NCBI GenBank assembly: GCA_002900995.3
Contig: CM035315.1
Span: forward strand, 295,967-359,966
Direction: 5' to 3'
Length of the DNA: 64,000 nt
DNA from: Ganoderma boninense
Taxonomy: Eukaryota > Basidiomycota > Agaricomycetes > Polyporales > Polyporaceae
Below the pieces are notes generated by a model. The model was not told the origin of the DNA. It did not search any database and saw only the letters and a list, made by a program, of their open reading frames with translations. The number at the start of each line of letters is the position of its first letter. Position 1 is the first letter of the stretch. Both the position numbers and the translations under genes were made by a program. Positions 12,242 to 22,616 of this stretch are shown here, in pieces.

Positions 12242-12331
12242 TTGAGTGAGCAGTTGTAACCCGTCGACGCCTGGCATGTCTCTACATGGCGTCGCAAAGA
12301 ACGGCGCGGGCGATTTCTTGGAGAAAAGCAT
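12242..12331 (-). pseudogene. Displaced 5' part of the interrupted F-box exon 1
   Basis: On the minus strand this encodes MLFSKKSPAPFFATPCRDM followed by PGVDGLQLLTQ. It aligns with the start of the paralogue at 59868-59723 (FFAAQCQDM, GIDALKLVTKQ). With one copy of the TG target duplication removed it runs in frame into the sequence at 5050. It marks where the ancestral gene began. Confidence 0.8.
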
Positions 12332-14208
12332 ATGTTGCCACTAGTAAGTTCAAAATTGAAATCAACCTGAGAGTGATGATGGCAGGAGACAACCACTGGG
12401 ATGAGCAGTGAGCACGGCCCACGGGTAGCGTGGCTCTGATAATCTGAACTCGCGTGGCTCGCGGGCGACTGGTGCTGGCGGACGTTGAACCGTGGGAACT
12501 CTAGAGAGCCAGACGTTAAGATCCTAATACTATCATGTCTGATCCCTTCTGGCCTCGTCGACCACCAGTCCTGCCAAGTATGCACTTACTTCTGAACCCT
12601 GTATTGATGTAATCCTTAGGTTTCTACACGGATCCCCTGAAGACGCCTCTGAATTCGGCCGCTTTCAAGCTCTTGGCTCTGCCGACTCACTCAAAACTTA
12701 GGCCGCGCGGATCCAAAACGGCGTGCCTGGCGTAAGGAGTCCGATACAACTCCAGCACTACGTCAAGCACCTCACCACCCTATGGATTATGGGCCTGACT
12801 TTCAATATCCCAATTTTTCACCTCGAGGACATGCCATCCGCCCTCGCGTTCACAACTAAGAGCCGCTCGCGTAGGATCCAAGGCCATCAACGAACCTTGT
12901 GCATGCGACTGCGCTTGAGCCACCGCGGCGTCGAGCTGGTTGTCCTTGTAGATGAGAGAAGACACGGGTCAGAACACCGGCGGGAAGCCCGGCAGGTGCC
13001 ATGCGCCGCCGGGACATCGCTACTCGATTCAGTTGTGAGCGGTGCCATATGGCCGCCAGAGGCAAAGACTCGGAGTGGGCTTACAAGCTGCAGACACACT
13101 GTTGTTCCAGCCCATCCCCCCACGAGTCTGGACGTCGGGCGCGTATGACGGTGTCGAACTTGTACGGGGTCTCCGACCGAGTCCGGATCGGGGTGGGCGT
13201 ACACGTACACGGGAGCCACGCGTTTCCACTTTCCTCGCGCGAGCTCGGACGCCTGTGGCGTGGACGGCTACCTTGTGTATTCACAACTTATGTCAGTCAG
13301 AACAGGTGCCATGACCCTCCTGCACAGCGTACGAGCGCGCACGCACCTATAACATGCTCCACATTAAACATTCCACTCTACGGACCGGTTGTAAAGAGCG
13401 GTCGGCATGTCACCGCTGCTTGTAATTGATATGCGACGATTTGCCTCCTTGAACCGGCGGAACGCGCCGTATAGCGCGTCGTCGGCGCAGAACGCATGCA
13501 AGGGCATTCCAGGCCACAGGCACTGCTCGTGGAGGAATTTGCAGGCCGAAACCGTTGAACACGGCTTGGTTGTGGCATAACTCTTCAACCAGGGATGTGT
13601 TCATGTCCGAGGGTTCGGGGTTAAGGATGTGGCATCGTCATTGCTCCAGCGGCACGAGGGCAGCGTCTATCTCCTTGAGCTGGCGGATGCGTTGCTTGAA
13701 TGTCACACAGTGAAACAAAAGCGACGAGAGGAGCGCACCCTTGAATTAGGTCGAAGGACGTCTGGTATCCACCTTCGGTGCAAGACAACGATCTACAGTC
13801 GAACATCACGAGGACAGGCCACAATGTCGAACGCGGGGTCTTCTCCTACGACTGCTGCGGGGACGTTGACAGTCTGAGGTCGATCCTCGCGGGTGTCTGT
13901 GTTCAGATGGTGACGAATAACCGAGACCGACCCGCCGTGCGCTCGTCATCGTTGGGATGCGGGACGTCCGGGTCAGTACTCACGATCTCCTCATAGTCCT
14001 CCCGCTTCAGCATAAGGCCGGCACCTCCAACTCCAAGACGTAACACAAAAAGGCAAGCTGCACGCCCGTCAATTCTCATGAGCTGCAGCACGACAAACGC
14101 TGCGACTCACAGGTCCTGCCGTCACAACTTCGCATTCCCTCCCTCGTGCATGCACGAACACATTGCCCACTGGAAGCGGCTTCAAGAAGGCCTCCCATGC
14201 TTCTCCCT
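12332..14208. other. Upstream region of the F-box gene with degraded gene traces
   Basis: No intact gene. On the minus strand near 12945-12995 the text GLPAGVLTRVFSHLQ resembles an F-box start, but the frame breaks soon after. Near 13640-13720 the minus strand reads KQRIRQLKEIDAALVPLEQ. Both are probably remnants of decayed F-box-type genes, at low confidence. No repeat shared with the other parts of the window was seen. Confidence 0.3.
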
Positions 14209-14210
14209 TA

Positions 14211-14701
14211 CATCAGAACTTCCGTAAAAGACTGAGGCACTGGGGGCACTGACGAGCGCCCGGTCGATCCGAACGCACATCCCTCAATGGCCAACACATA
14301 ACACCACAAGCAAATGGTTGTATAAGGTGCATATGGATCTAATATAACGCACTGTAATGCATTTACTCACCAATATCGAACTCGTCTAAACCGAACTTGC
14401 CGTGAATCCCGAAGACAGGTTGATAGGTGTTTGGGCCTTCTGCGCCCATTGAGTTGGCCCCGGAAGAAGATTCAAGATGGAATTTGTATCCAGTGCCAGT
14501 GGACAAGGGTGCAGGACAGTTTTTGTAAAGCACAGTGAGAGACCAGAGACAGGAGAGCAAGCTGAGGTCGTCGTCTCGCTGCTCGAGTCGCCTCCGCACA
14601 GCCACTACTGAGGCGGCGTTTACTGAGCGCTGCTGAGCGCTACTGAGTGTACTGCCTCAGTGGCGCTCAGTGCCCTCAGTGCGAACGCAGGTTTCCTGAT
14701 G
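14211..14701. mobile_element. 491-bp non-autonomous CATCAG element, copy 1
   Basis: It begins CATCAGAACTTCCG and ends GGTTTCCTGATG, so both termini read CATCAG inward. It is flanked by TA on both sides (14209-14210 and 14702-14703). Copy 2 at 60215-60705 has the same length and ends. Subterminal CACTG/CTGAG words are repeated at both sides. The 2-bp duplication and CATCAG ends agree with the Plavaka element at 5051-12239, which may have mobilised it. The interior contains a spliced-looking exon fragment on the minus strand. Confidence 0.75.
14365..14530 (-). pseudogene. Exon-like gene fragment carried by the 491-bp element
   Basis: On the minus strand the frame reads LYKNCPAPLSTGTGYKFHLE, then SSSGANSMGAEGPNTYQ, then VFGIHGKFGLDEFDIG, and ends at a consensus donor gtgagt. 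The copy at 60215-60705 keeps the same text with several changes and in-frame stops. This looks like part of a host gene captured by the element. The parent gene was not recognised. Confidence 0.45.
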
Positions 14702-15230
14702 TAGACTACGCCGCGTCGTGCGGGTCGGGTTCGGAGCCATCTGGAGCGGGGTGCTGACTCTGCTGAGCATGGTCGGACCCAAAGTCGATGACCGAGCATG
14801 TTCATTCCGAACTAGTTCTTGCGGCATCGGGAAACATTGATGGAAATATTGGGATCCGGCCTACATTTCCGCGAAATAGCATGAAAAACACTACTGATTC
14901 TAATGACGGGGGAGGGCAGCGGTGCACACCGAGACTGCAGCATGGACTGACCCCGAAGACACTAAGTTGGGTACTTATCCTGCCAGTGGTATTTCTTGAT
15001 GCTTCGCTGGACGCTGACCACGATATCCGCTTCTGAATAAGGAAGTAAAGGAAAAGAAGCAAGGTAGAACAAAGGGGAGTGCTTCGGACCACAGCGTCGA
15101 GCTCAAGCCTGAAGGCTGAGACGCGTCGAACCGCGTGACGCCACAGACTTCCGGCTGCGGTGCCAGGGGTCGAGCTCGGGGATCTCGGAACGGGCGCTCT
15201 GCAACGTCTTCCAACCTGAACCTCGTCGAC
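14702..15230. other. Spacer before the duplicated block, no gene seen
   Basis: No open frame with family features. A short direct duplication of ctgaacctcgtcgac occurs at about 15215-15243, just where similarity to unit A2 begins, so it may mark the duplication breakpoint. Confidence 0.4.
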
Positions 15231-18122
15231 CTGAACCTCGTCGACATCCCTCATTCTCCCCATCACCGTCGTATGGCAACATGGATGCTGCACCATACTT
15301 GTACCTGCATTTATATGAACTCATAAGTTCGAGCAACCCGTGCTGACCAACCCCGTGGGCCACAAATGCCAGCAGAATGATCGTCGGCTCTGCCGTAACA
15401 GAAAAACGCGTAGCACACCGTCTCGTAGAAGGTGCAGAATTGCTTGGTTCAGTGCTCCACGGTGCAGTCCTTCTATCTCAGCCTTGGCCGCTTTGTAGCC
15501 GCAACCGCAACCAGAGTACCACTGAATAGAAAGGCTCGGGTTATGTCTTGAGGCGATCTGCCTCCCTGCCTCCTGATCCTCGTTCACCCACTACGGACCC
15601 AAGGCTAGCTGTGAGTCCCACTCATCCTTCTCTGCACTTGTGCTAACACTCGACGCTCCACTAGACTACGTTTCAACAAGCTGACCTGGCAGAGCTCAAC
15701 ACGAGCATGAGGTGTCCGAAGCTAGCTTCTGCCGAGGAGGCCCAGCAAGCACGACTCCTGCAGCAACTAGGAGGACCGGGAATGTTCTGGCCACCCTATC
15801 CACCTGCGCCACAACCCTTTTTCGATCCTTGGATGGCATCCCCGCATCCTATGCTGGGTCCGATGCCGCCACATTCCGAGTTTCCGTCCCAAATGCCAGG
15901 TCCGGGTGAGCGACCGTCGTGGTTCCAGGGCCTTGTGGCAGCCGTGTCGAAGGAGATCAAGGACAGCGAGAAGAAAGCCGTGGCAGAGGGCGCGCGGAAG
16001 AAGGACGCAGCCCCCGAAGGACTGTCTGTCGAGGACGAGAAGGTCCTCGTCGACGCTCTCAGGAAGCAGAAGGAAGGACAACTAACAATGGAGCAGGTGT
16101 TTGTGGGGCTCAACAAGGTAGGTATCTCCACGTTTTTGCACGGTGATCGAGTACATGACCGCTGACCTCCTACGCAACTCTAGAAATACGGTCATACTGA
16201 GCTTGGTTGGAGCTCCTTCTCTCATCCAGTTACCGTGCTGTGTACTAATTGACGACTACTTCACAACAGAATGGAAGACTTTGTTCTTCGCGAACTACGA
16301 ACGGCTCGTTTCACAGGCGGACGCCAATTCCGGTCCTGGACAACGGGCATCTGCAGATGGCCCTAGTGCCACTGGGCGGTCTAGTCTACCAGTCGCGTCC
16401 CGTACACGCTCAGCATCGAGGCACGAACCATCCCGGTCTTCGACAGGTACCGCTTCGCGTACACTGTCTGATTCTGAGTCTCTGTACGTGAGATGCCTCT
16501 GTGTGCACGAGCGGGATGCTCAGCAAACTGACCACCGTACCTATCCAGCGAAGAGTCTGAGTCTGAGTCAGAATCAGACTCGGACTCGGACTCGGACTCG
16601 GACTCGGAATCAGGGTTGGACTGGGACAAGCTCAGCTACTTCGACGAGTCGGACAGCTCACGTGCGAACACGACGCGCCCGCACACCACCCAAACACCCC
16701 GGACACCCGCGCCGACCAGCAGCGCCAAGCCGGCACGCGGGGCCCAGGCGCCCGTCCGGGTCACTGACGCAGACCTCCGCAGGATGGCGCAGTACCGGTG
16801 CGAGCACGGCGACGACAGCGAGCCAGGCCGCTACAGCAAACCACGCTGGCGGGAGTTCGCGCGCCGCCCAGAGGTGCGTCCCGTCATGCCTGTTTTGCCC
16901 CGCCCCTTCGTCGCGCTCCCGGGATGAAAGTGAGTACTGATCGAGGAGCGCGCTCATAGAATCACAAGCGTACGTTGGCCGCCTGGATATGCGTCCCGCG
17001 CAGGCATGCAGCCGGTACGTGCACCACACTCCACTTTCCCTGACCCCCCCCCCCCGCCCGGAGCGTGGATGCGCGAGTGCGTGCTGACTTCCGACTCGGC
17101 TCGGCCCCGCACCTCTCTCTGTGTCTCAGTGATTGACCGGTATGTGAGGGAGTACCGGCTGCAGGGCAAAGTCGCGGAGTCCAAGCCCGTTCTACCCATT
17201 CACCGGCAACCCCTGCAGCCCGGAAAATCCTTCCTCACGGCGTCGTCTCACGGAGCTGGGGTGCAAGGCCAAGACATCGCTTCCGAGGCCAAACAGAAGG
17301 TCCGCGCGGTCAAGGAGAACGGGGGCGGTGGCGGCCTGGGCTCCCGGAACAGGGCGAGAACGCGTCGAGGCGTGGACGTGGACCGCATGGACATCATCGA
17401 GTTGACTGACTGACGAGAACGAGGTGTAGGAGGGCGGATCTGACGCCCGTTCAGTGTGGAGTGCGTGCATACTCTAGAGTTTGATTTGATGTTTGGTTGC
17501 TGTTGACCGTTGACGGTTGTTGTGCACTGTGTATGTTCTTCATAGATCCTAAGACAATCAACGACTTCGACTGAGTGACGGGTGCGTCATCTGGTGATAC
17601 CTGTGGGTCCGGCTGTTCAGCTCTCGTATTGGTCTTGTGAAAAGCCTCTAGGAGGGAAATCTGGGTGGAATCTGTTCGTGAATCCTAGTGAGCCTTATTT
17701 ACATTTCGAGCTCGCTCTATGGCTGCTGCCCGTTCATACAGTCAATTTGTTGTCATCCTAGCTCCTCATACCGCAAACCCACTCTCCTCTTTGCCCCACA
17801 TAGCAGGCCAGTCCCGGCTGATCGAAGAGGGCAAGTCGTACCTCTCCGGCAGCCTTACCAGCCAATCAATTTCTTCCAGCCTGCTCGAGACCTCCGCGTC
17901 CACCACGACGACCTCCTCCTCGGCTCTGAGAGCTCGCAGCCGCGCAACGTCGTGCGCATCCCAGTGCACCTCCGGCGCGAACCGGATGGTGACGACGAGG
18001 CGGCGAATGGGCATGCCGAGTGCAGCGCGCGCCGCGAGCGCCACCTCGAGCTCCCCGATCTCGTCGCTCGACTCCACGGAGGTCCACAGCGTGTCCAGCG
18101 GCCAGTGCTCCTCCAACTGATG
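15231..18122. repeat. Segmental duplication unit A, copy 1
   Basis: Similar to 36678-39551 over its whole length. From about 17450 to 18122 the two copies are almost identical, while from 15231 to 16400 they differ by several percent plus small indels. It contains a spliced plus-strand gene and the 3' part of an F-box gene, and joins unit B at about 18123. Confidence 0.85.
15530..17413 (+). CDS. Spliced gene with Ser/Asp repeat; possible Myb/Rap1-like domain
   Basis: Exons that join in frame are 15530-15610 (tentative), 15665-16117, 16184-16205, 16270-16483, 16549-16873, 16960-17014 and 17130-17413 (stop). No start codon was found, so the 5' end is missing or unrecognised. The protein begins with a Pro/Met-rich part (MFWPPYPPAPQPFFDPWMAS), then LSVEDEKVLVDALRKQ, then KYGHTELEWKTLFFANYERL. 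The last two recall a Myb/SANT fold such as that of the telomeric protein Rap1, but this is a weak inference. A Ser/Glu/Asp repeat encoded by ACTCGG hexamers follows (about 16555-16610), then TDADLRRMAQYRCEHGDDSE and VIDRYVREYRLQGKV, ending MDIIELTD. The A2 copy carries a nonsense codon. Confidence 0.6.
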
Positions 18123-18200
18123 CCCCTGTCCCTTGCCGCTCCGTTCGTATTCAGGCGGCGACGGGGCGCGGGGCCCTAGCGGTGTTTGTCGCGCAGCGGG
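17766..18200 (-). pseudogene. F-box gene 3' fragment in unit A1/B1
   Basis: The minus strand encodes LEEHWPLDTLWTSVESSDEI, then RRLVVTIRFAPEVHWDA, then LEEIDWLVRLPERYDLP, and ends GKEESGFAV-stop. This is the C-terminal repeat region of the F-box genes at 2878 and 57630. Upstream the frame continues as PSPPEYERSGKGQGHQ into the start of unit B before similarity is lost. The N-terminal F-box is absent. The A/B junction at 18123 lies inside this fragment, so a duplication breakpoint falls in F-box coding sequence. Confidence 0.7.
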
Positions 18201-18254
18201 GCGAGGCGACGTGTTTCAGCCAGAGAATCAAACACGGACTCTCTCTGTACTCCG

Positions 18255-18362
18255 GGGAGTGGAAGGTTGTAGGTAGCAGATGTACTCCTAGCAGATGTGC
18301 TGTGGGTAGTGTTGTGGGCAGTGGGAGTGCTGTGGGCAGTGGGAGTGCTATGGGCAGTCGGT
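18255..18362 (+). repeat. Short degenerate minisatellite
   Basis: Repeated words gtagcagatgt and gtgggcagtgggagtgct occur in tandem. The same place in B2 (about 28010-28150) has a different arrangement (ctcctagcagatgt, ctccgggcagtg), so the array length varies between copies. Confidence 0.6.
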
Positions 18363-18599
18363 GCTTTGACTTCTCTTTCGCGGCGTGTGTTCGACACATA
18401 CATGCACAGTATTTACACTAGCAAATATATTTCTTCGCCCGGACGAGGCCACAGCGCGACTGCATTGCGTGCACTACATACACGTATACGTACCCGGGAT
18501 GCGGCGAGGGCTATGCATCCTAAGATTCTATTCATTCCTTCAGCGCGGAATCCGAGCGACTCGACCAGTTTCAGTTGCGGGCAGAAGCGGACTCCGAGA

Positions 18600-19700
18600 G
18601 CGGAGTGGATGCACTTACCACTGTTCACGCGATGTCGACCCGTAATCATGAGGTGACATGTGTCTCCCATCCGGACACTTCCAGTGGTCGGTGTGTCGCT
18701 CGACGGCGATGTCGCTTCTGTTGCTTGCGAGCAACGATCAACACTCACGCTAGACCGCAAACCGACGCGAAATAGCACTCACCGGTCGCCTGTTTCGGCA
18801 CCTGTTTCACTCGCCCTCCCCGCCTACATGCGTCGAGTGCCGGAATCTTCTCAACGATGCTTTGCATCGACTCGCGCCGCCGCTGCCGCTGCCAGGACCC
18901 GCGGCGCGAAGCAGCCGGCTGGCCCGTTCGTTTGAGGGCCCGATGAGTCGATATTCTATACACAATCTTGGTGAGAACAAAGGCCCCCCAAGAGAGTACT
19001 CACCTTGAAGATTGCGGTTGAAAAGCGGCCGGGCGCTCCGCTCCACAGTTCACCGTAGAAGCAAATGCTTGGGGGAGGCCGGCCGCATTCTCCATCGCAC
19101 GCGCCATCAGGCTCTGTCGGCCATTCCGCCGCTCCGAGACCTGGACACCGAGAAGCCACAGGGAGGAAAAGATGCGACAAGAGCACTCACCAGTCTGCTC
19201 TTGCCGCCTGCTGCCCTGCCACGCCGCGGCTGCCAAGTCGCAGGTCGAGGTTCCTGCTCAAGGCGTCGAGAACAGCTCGCCCCGAGTCGTCGTCCGAGTC
19301 GATTTCGCAGACGAGATCCAACGTTGTGTGGGTGTCGAACAATGTTCAATGGGAAACGCACCTGAACAATCCAAGCGTTAAAAACAGAGCGAGAATGGCC
19401 ACCAAATGATGCTCACCATGAACGTCGCGAACGCCTGCACTCCGCGAGGGCGTGCGAAATGCTGCCGGGCGCCCCGTTGCGCATTCTTGGTGGAAGAGCA
19501 CCGCTGGGATACCAGGGGGAGAACGAGGTGCTGTGAGGATGCTGTGAGTGTTTACATGGATGTTGATGGCCGTCCTCGCCGCGCAAGTTCGTCCGGTGCG
19601 GGCAATCCATTGCGACTGGCCGTTGGTCCGCATACTCCTCTCCCGAGCCGCTGCGAAACCTGCACTTACCCGTGAGGCCTCCATCCAGGAAACCGATGGC
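18600..19700 (-). other. Ladder of splice-like sites, candidate intron-dense transcript
   Basis: On the minus strand, consensus donors (gtgagt, gtgagc or gtaagt) occur at about 19665, 19416, 19190, 19003, 18782 and 18618. Each is followed within about 50-80 nt by an acceptor such as ttgttcag, ggtgtccag, gtgtatag or aagcaacag, leaving exon-sized blocks of about 130-250 nt. Blocks at 19004-19140 and 19417-19660 share a GCCGGGCGC(C/T)CCG core, suggesting exon duplication. No single frame stays open through all blocks, and B2 differs by indels that are not multiples of three. A non-coding spliced transcript or a decayed gene are both possible. Confidence 0.4.
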
Positions 19701-20202
19701 CAGGTGAAACAGCGCGTGTCCTGCGACACTGTGGAGAGGCGATGTAGTGCAAGGCGTCGATTGTGGATTCGCATGAAGATAGCGCAGGGAGCGGAGAGGT
19801 GGCGGTCGAAAATGCAGGGACGGGGTGCTCTGTTGAATAGAGTTGAATGCGAGTTGACGATGGCTTCGCTCGAATGAATGGCGGGGTCGAGAGGGAGCCG
19901 TGGCATCGCGTTGTTCTCAGCGAGCGGGCTGGGAATCTTGAGATGTGGGGTGAAGGCGAGCGAGCCAGCGAGGGTAGGGTGGGGAACTGAAGGCAGAGGG
20001 GGGGAGCAGCGCGACAACGTAACGGCGCCCGGGACGCACCGCATGCCTCAGATGCCATACAAGTACTTTGAGGACATCGCGCGACTCGTCGGCGTCCGCC
20101 GGAGGTTTCTTACGTCTCCACGAAAGGGCCGGGAAAAGGCTGGAAACGTGCCGATATCAGCCCCGGCCGCCGCCTCACAAATCAGAAAACGACCTACCTC
20201 TG

Positions 20203-20960
20203 CCGAGTGTCTTTGGCGCATCCTCGGAGCCGGCTCGGTAGATATTGGAATTGAGCCTCAGTACTCGGTCTCTAGCCGCAGCGTATTCAATACGGTGCCG
20301 ACTACCTGACACACTACAGGGACAGACAGTCGGATGTGAGCCCGTGCACGGGTTTCCTATTTAATCACTCGCCTTGGCTGCCGTTTGTACGCAGCGTATC
20401 CCTGCACGCTTGTCCCGGATACCGAGGAGAGGTAACCAATGATGCAATCTGCAGGGATGAGCAATCAAAGTCTGACATTTCAGAGGCAAACGAAGGCGAA
20501 AATGCCGCATCTCAGCCAACGGCCTCTGGCGCAGTCTCGGAGCCGGCTCCGACATTGGAATTGAGCCTCAGACTCGGGCTCTCGCCTCAGCCTATGTATT
20601 CAAGAGGATGCCGGCTGCCTGATGCTCAGCCGAGGCGCACAGTCGCGCATGTCCAGAGGGACAGCCAGTCAGATGCCGGCGCATAGGCCACAACATTTCC
20701 ACCCGATCACTTACCTCAGCTCCGACACACCCCTTTGGGTTCGTTGCGGAATTGGGATGGGGTGGTAACCATCGAGTCAGTCTCAGAGCCAATCTCGAAC
20801 TGCTCAGTCGAGGGATCAGCTTCCGGAGATTCACAGGCAAACCCACAACAGAGATGACGCACCTCTGCCAAGCACCTCTGGCGAAGACTCGAAGCCGACG
20901 ATATTGGAATTGAGCCCGAGTGCCGGGCTCTCACCGCGATGCCGACTACCTATGGAGTGT
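20203..20960. repeat. Three diverged tandem monomers of about 310-350 bp
   Basis: A core close to GATATTGGAATTGAGCCT recurs at 20241, 20551 and 20900, preceded by a tcggagccggctc-like block. At 20538-20551 that block is the perfect palindrome CGGAGCCGGCTCCG. The same three-step arrangement is at 30552, 30862 and 31213 (B2) and at 48782, 49103 and 49425 (B4). Confidence 0.65.
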
Positions 20961-21580
20961 GACTGGTGCCATGTACAGGGGAGGAACCATCCGGATGTCG
21001 GGTGCGTCATGCCAACCCTGGTGTGTCCATCCAATTACGCACCTTCGCTTCGCTTTCGCTACGGTCCAGGGACGACGACGACTCCGGCCCCTCCGTGCTC
21101 GCTCGGAGAAGGTGGGGATCACAAAGGCAATCTACGAACGTGAGATTGCAGATGCACGATCGGGACGCACACATCAGGGTCAATTTGACGGCTGTTGTCC
21201 CCGCCAAGCTCAGCTCGGGTGTGCGTACCTTTTTCTCGGAGTGTGCTCCGTTCCGTGCCCCCGGTGCCCCCACAGGGCTGGTCCCTCGCATGCGCACTGT
21301 GCGGTCGCACGCGGCTCGGCCGGGCATCTGGAGTCAACGTGGAAGTCGGTGAGCTGTGCCTCGGCGAACCCTGTCAGATGGGAGCCGATACGCGGGGCGT
21401 ATCCTGTAACCATTCTGGTGGCGGAACGGGCGCCGCACCGCAGTAGCGACGCCTCAATTCGACCGCCTCCGAGCCCCGAAAAGCCGTCTTCATTCAAGCG
21501 GACTCGGACTCTGTGGGGCTATCCGCGTGCAGACGGCTTAGATCGCACTCGGAGCCCGCTGTTGCCAGAGACTTGCAGTG

Positions 21581-21606
21581 CGGGCATCCTTGAAGGCGGA
21601 TGCCCG
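21581..21606. other. Small conserved hairpin in unit B
   Basis: cgggcatcc and ggatgcccg form a perfect 9-bp stem around an 8-nt loop (ttgaaggc). It is retained in B2 (about 32167) and B4 (about 50106). Its role is unknown. Confidence 0.4.
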
Positions 21607-22616
21607 GTGGCCTAGATTTCTAATGCACCCATTCTCATGGCGGTCTGCTCCGGGGGCCGCGACTCACAAGCTCACAAATAATTTACAAACACAGCGGCAA
21701 CATTTTCCGCCGTCCGGATGCACTCTCGCATGTTCAAATGACGTACTCACCTTGCAATACCGGTTGTACCTGGCTGTCGTGATGGACAGCCAGCCGAGCG
21801 CAGGGCCGAGCAGCCGCGACAGGATTGCGGCGCACTTGCAGCGGCAGGAAGGGAGGCCCTGAAGCGGTTGTTGCGGAGCGTAGAGACCGGCGAGACAGAC
21901 GGGGACTCGTGCGAGGCGGCAGAGGCGGCGGAAACGCGGTTGCGGCCAGACCCTACTAGGCACAGCCAACATCTCCCCCCGTCGTGAGAGCATCAAGAAT
22001 GCAAAATCAAAGCTTCAGGAATGGTTTCAGTATCTGTATGCGGCGAGATCGGAATGCGGAGGGCCCCCCGCGGCGCCATGGTGGTGGTCGAGAGCAGAGA
22101 AGGGGATGCAGGTAAGCGCCGAAAGCGAGCGAGCCAAATGTGGAACGGCTCAGCTCGATCTGCTCGGACTCGCATGCCAGACGGTTCACCTACAGTGAGT
22201 CGCCCCGGCACATCGCAAACAGGTTTGTGTCTCAAAATATATGCAGCTAAATCATCCCGATAACGGTGCAGACGATGCGGAAAAAACATTTTGGTTGGGG
22301 TGCCCGAGCGTTGCATATAGGCCAGTATATTCGACACGGGACTACTTCCCGGTGCCGTAGTTTGCAGTGTGCTGGATAAATTGCAGTGGATGCATACCAA
22401 TTTGTCAAACCGTTCGCCCGACCGAGTCCGAGGCACGCAGCTCAGGTTTCTCCGAGCATCCTAAGCACGAACACATGGTGCATGCAATACTCGATGTCAG
22501 CCTGCACGCTCGAAACAGCACTGGCACGCAGCTGTGGTGTCTACGAGCATCCTAGTATAGATGTACCCAAAGACCTTCGACCACGCTCCGTCCGCTGCGC
22601 ATCCCACACCCACCGA

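Larger units (their letters stand above)
2878..12331 (-). pseudogene. F-box/LRR-like gene interrupted in exon 1 by a Plavaka transposon
   Basis: The ATG is at 12331 and the first exon begins MLFSKKSPAPFFATPCRDM. It runs to 12242, is interrupted by the 5051-12239 element, and resumes at 5050-4998 (QIAAQVHTLV). A 13-nt microexon follows at 4914-4926, then a long exon from 4841 to the stop at 2878. The long exon has the F-box motif INRIPQELLETIFALSPD and the motif KVCRYWREL, then LRR-like text (IRELHAWN, LTLLRISFPERY, CPQLEEVYV) and the C-terminus WPVIWST. The splice layout matches the paralogue at 57.6-59.9 kb. Besides the insertion, one base is missing at about 4592 (gggtgg), between ALATP and LWNTI, which shifts the frame. 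The 3' part after that stays open for about 560 codons, so decay looks recent. By family it would be a substrate adaptor for SCF ubiquitin ligase. Confidence 0.85.

Noticed and set aside
13860..14210. Possible link between a short frame here and the 491-bp element
   Set aside because: The element border at 14211 is sharp and the frame has no recognisable motif.
20203..20960. Possible CRISPR-like array
   Set aside because: Repeats are 310-350 bp apart, diverged, and in a fungal genome; no direct repeat/spacer regularity of 25-40 bp.
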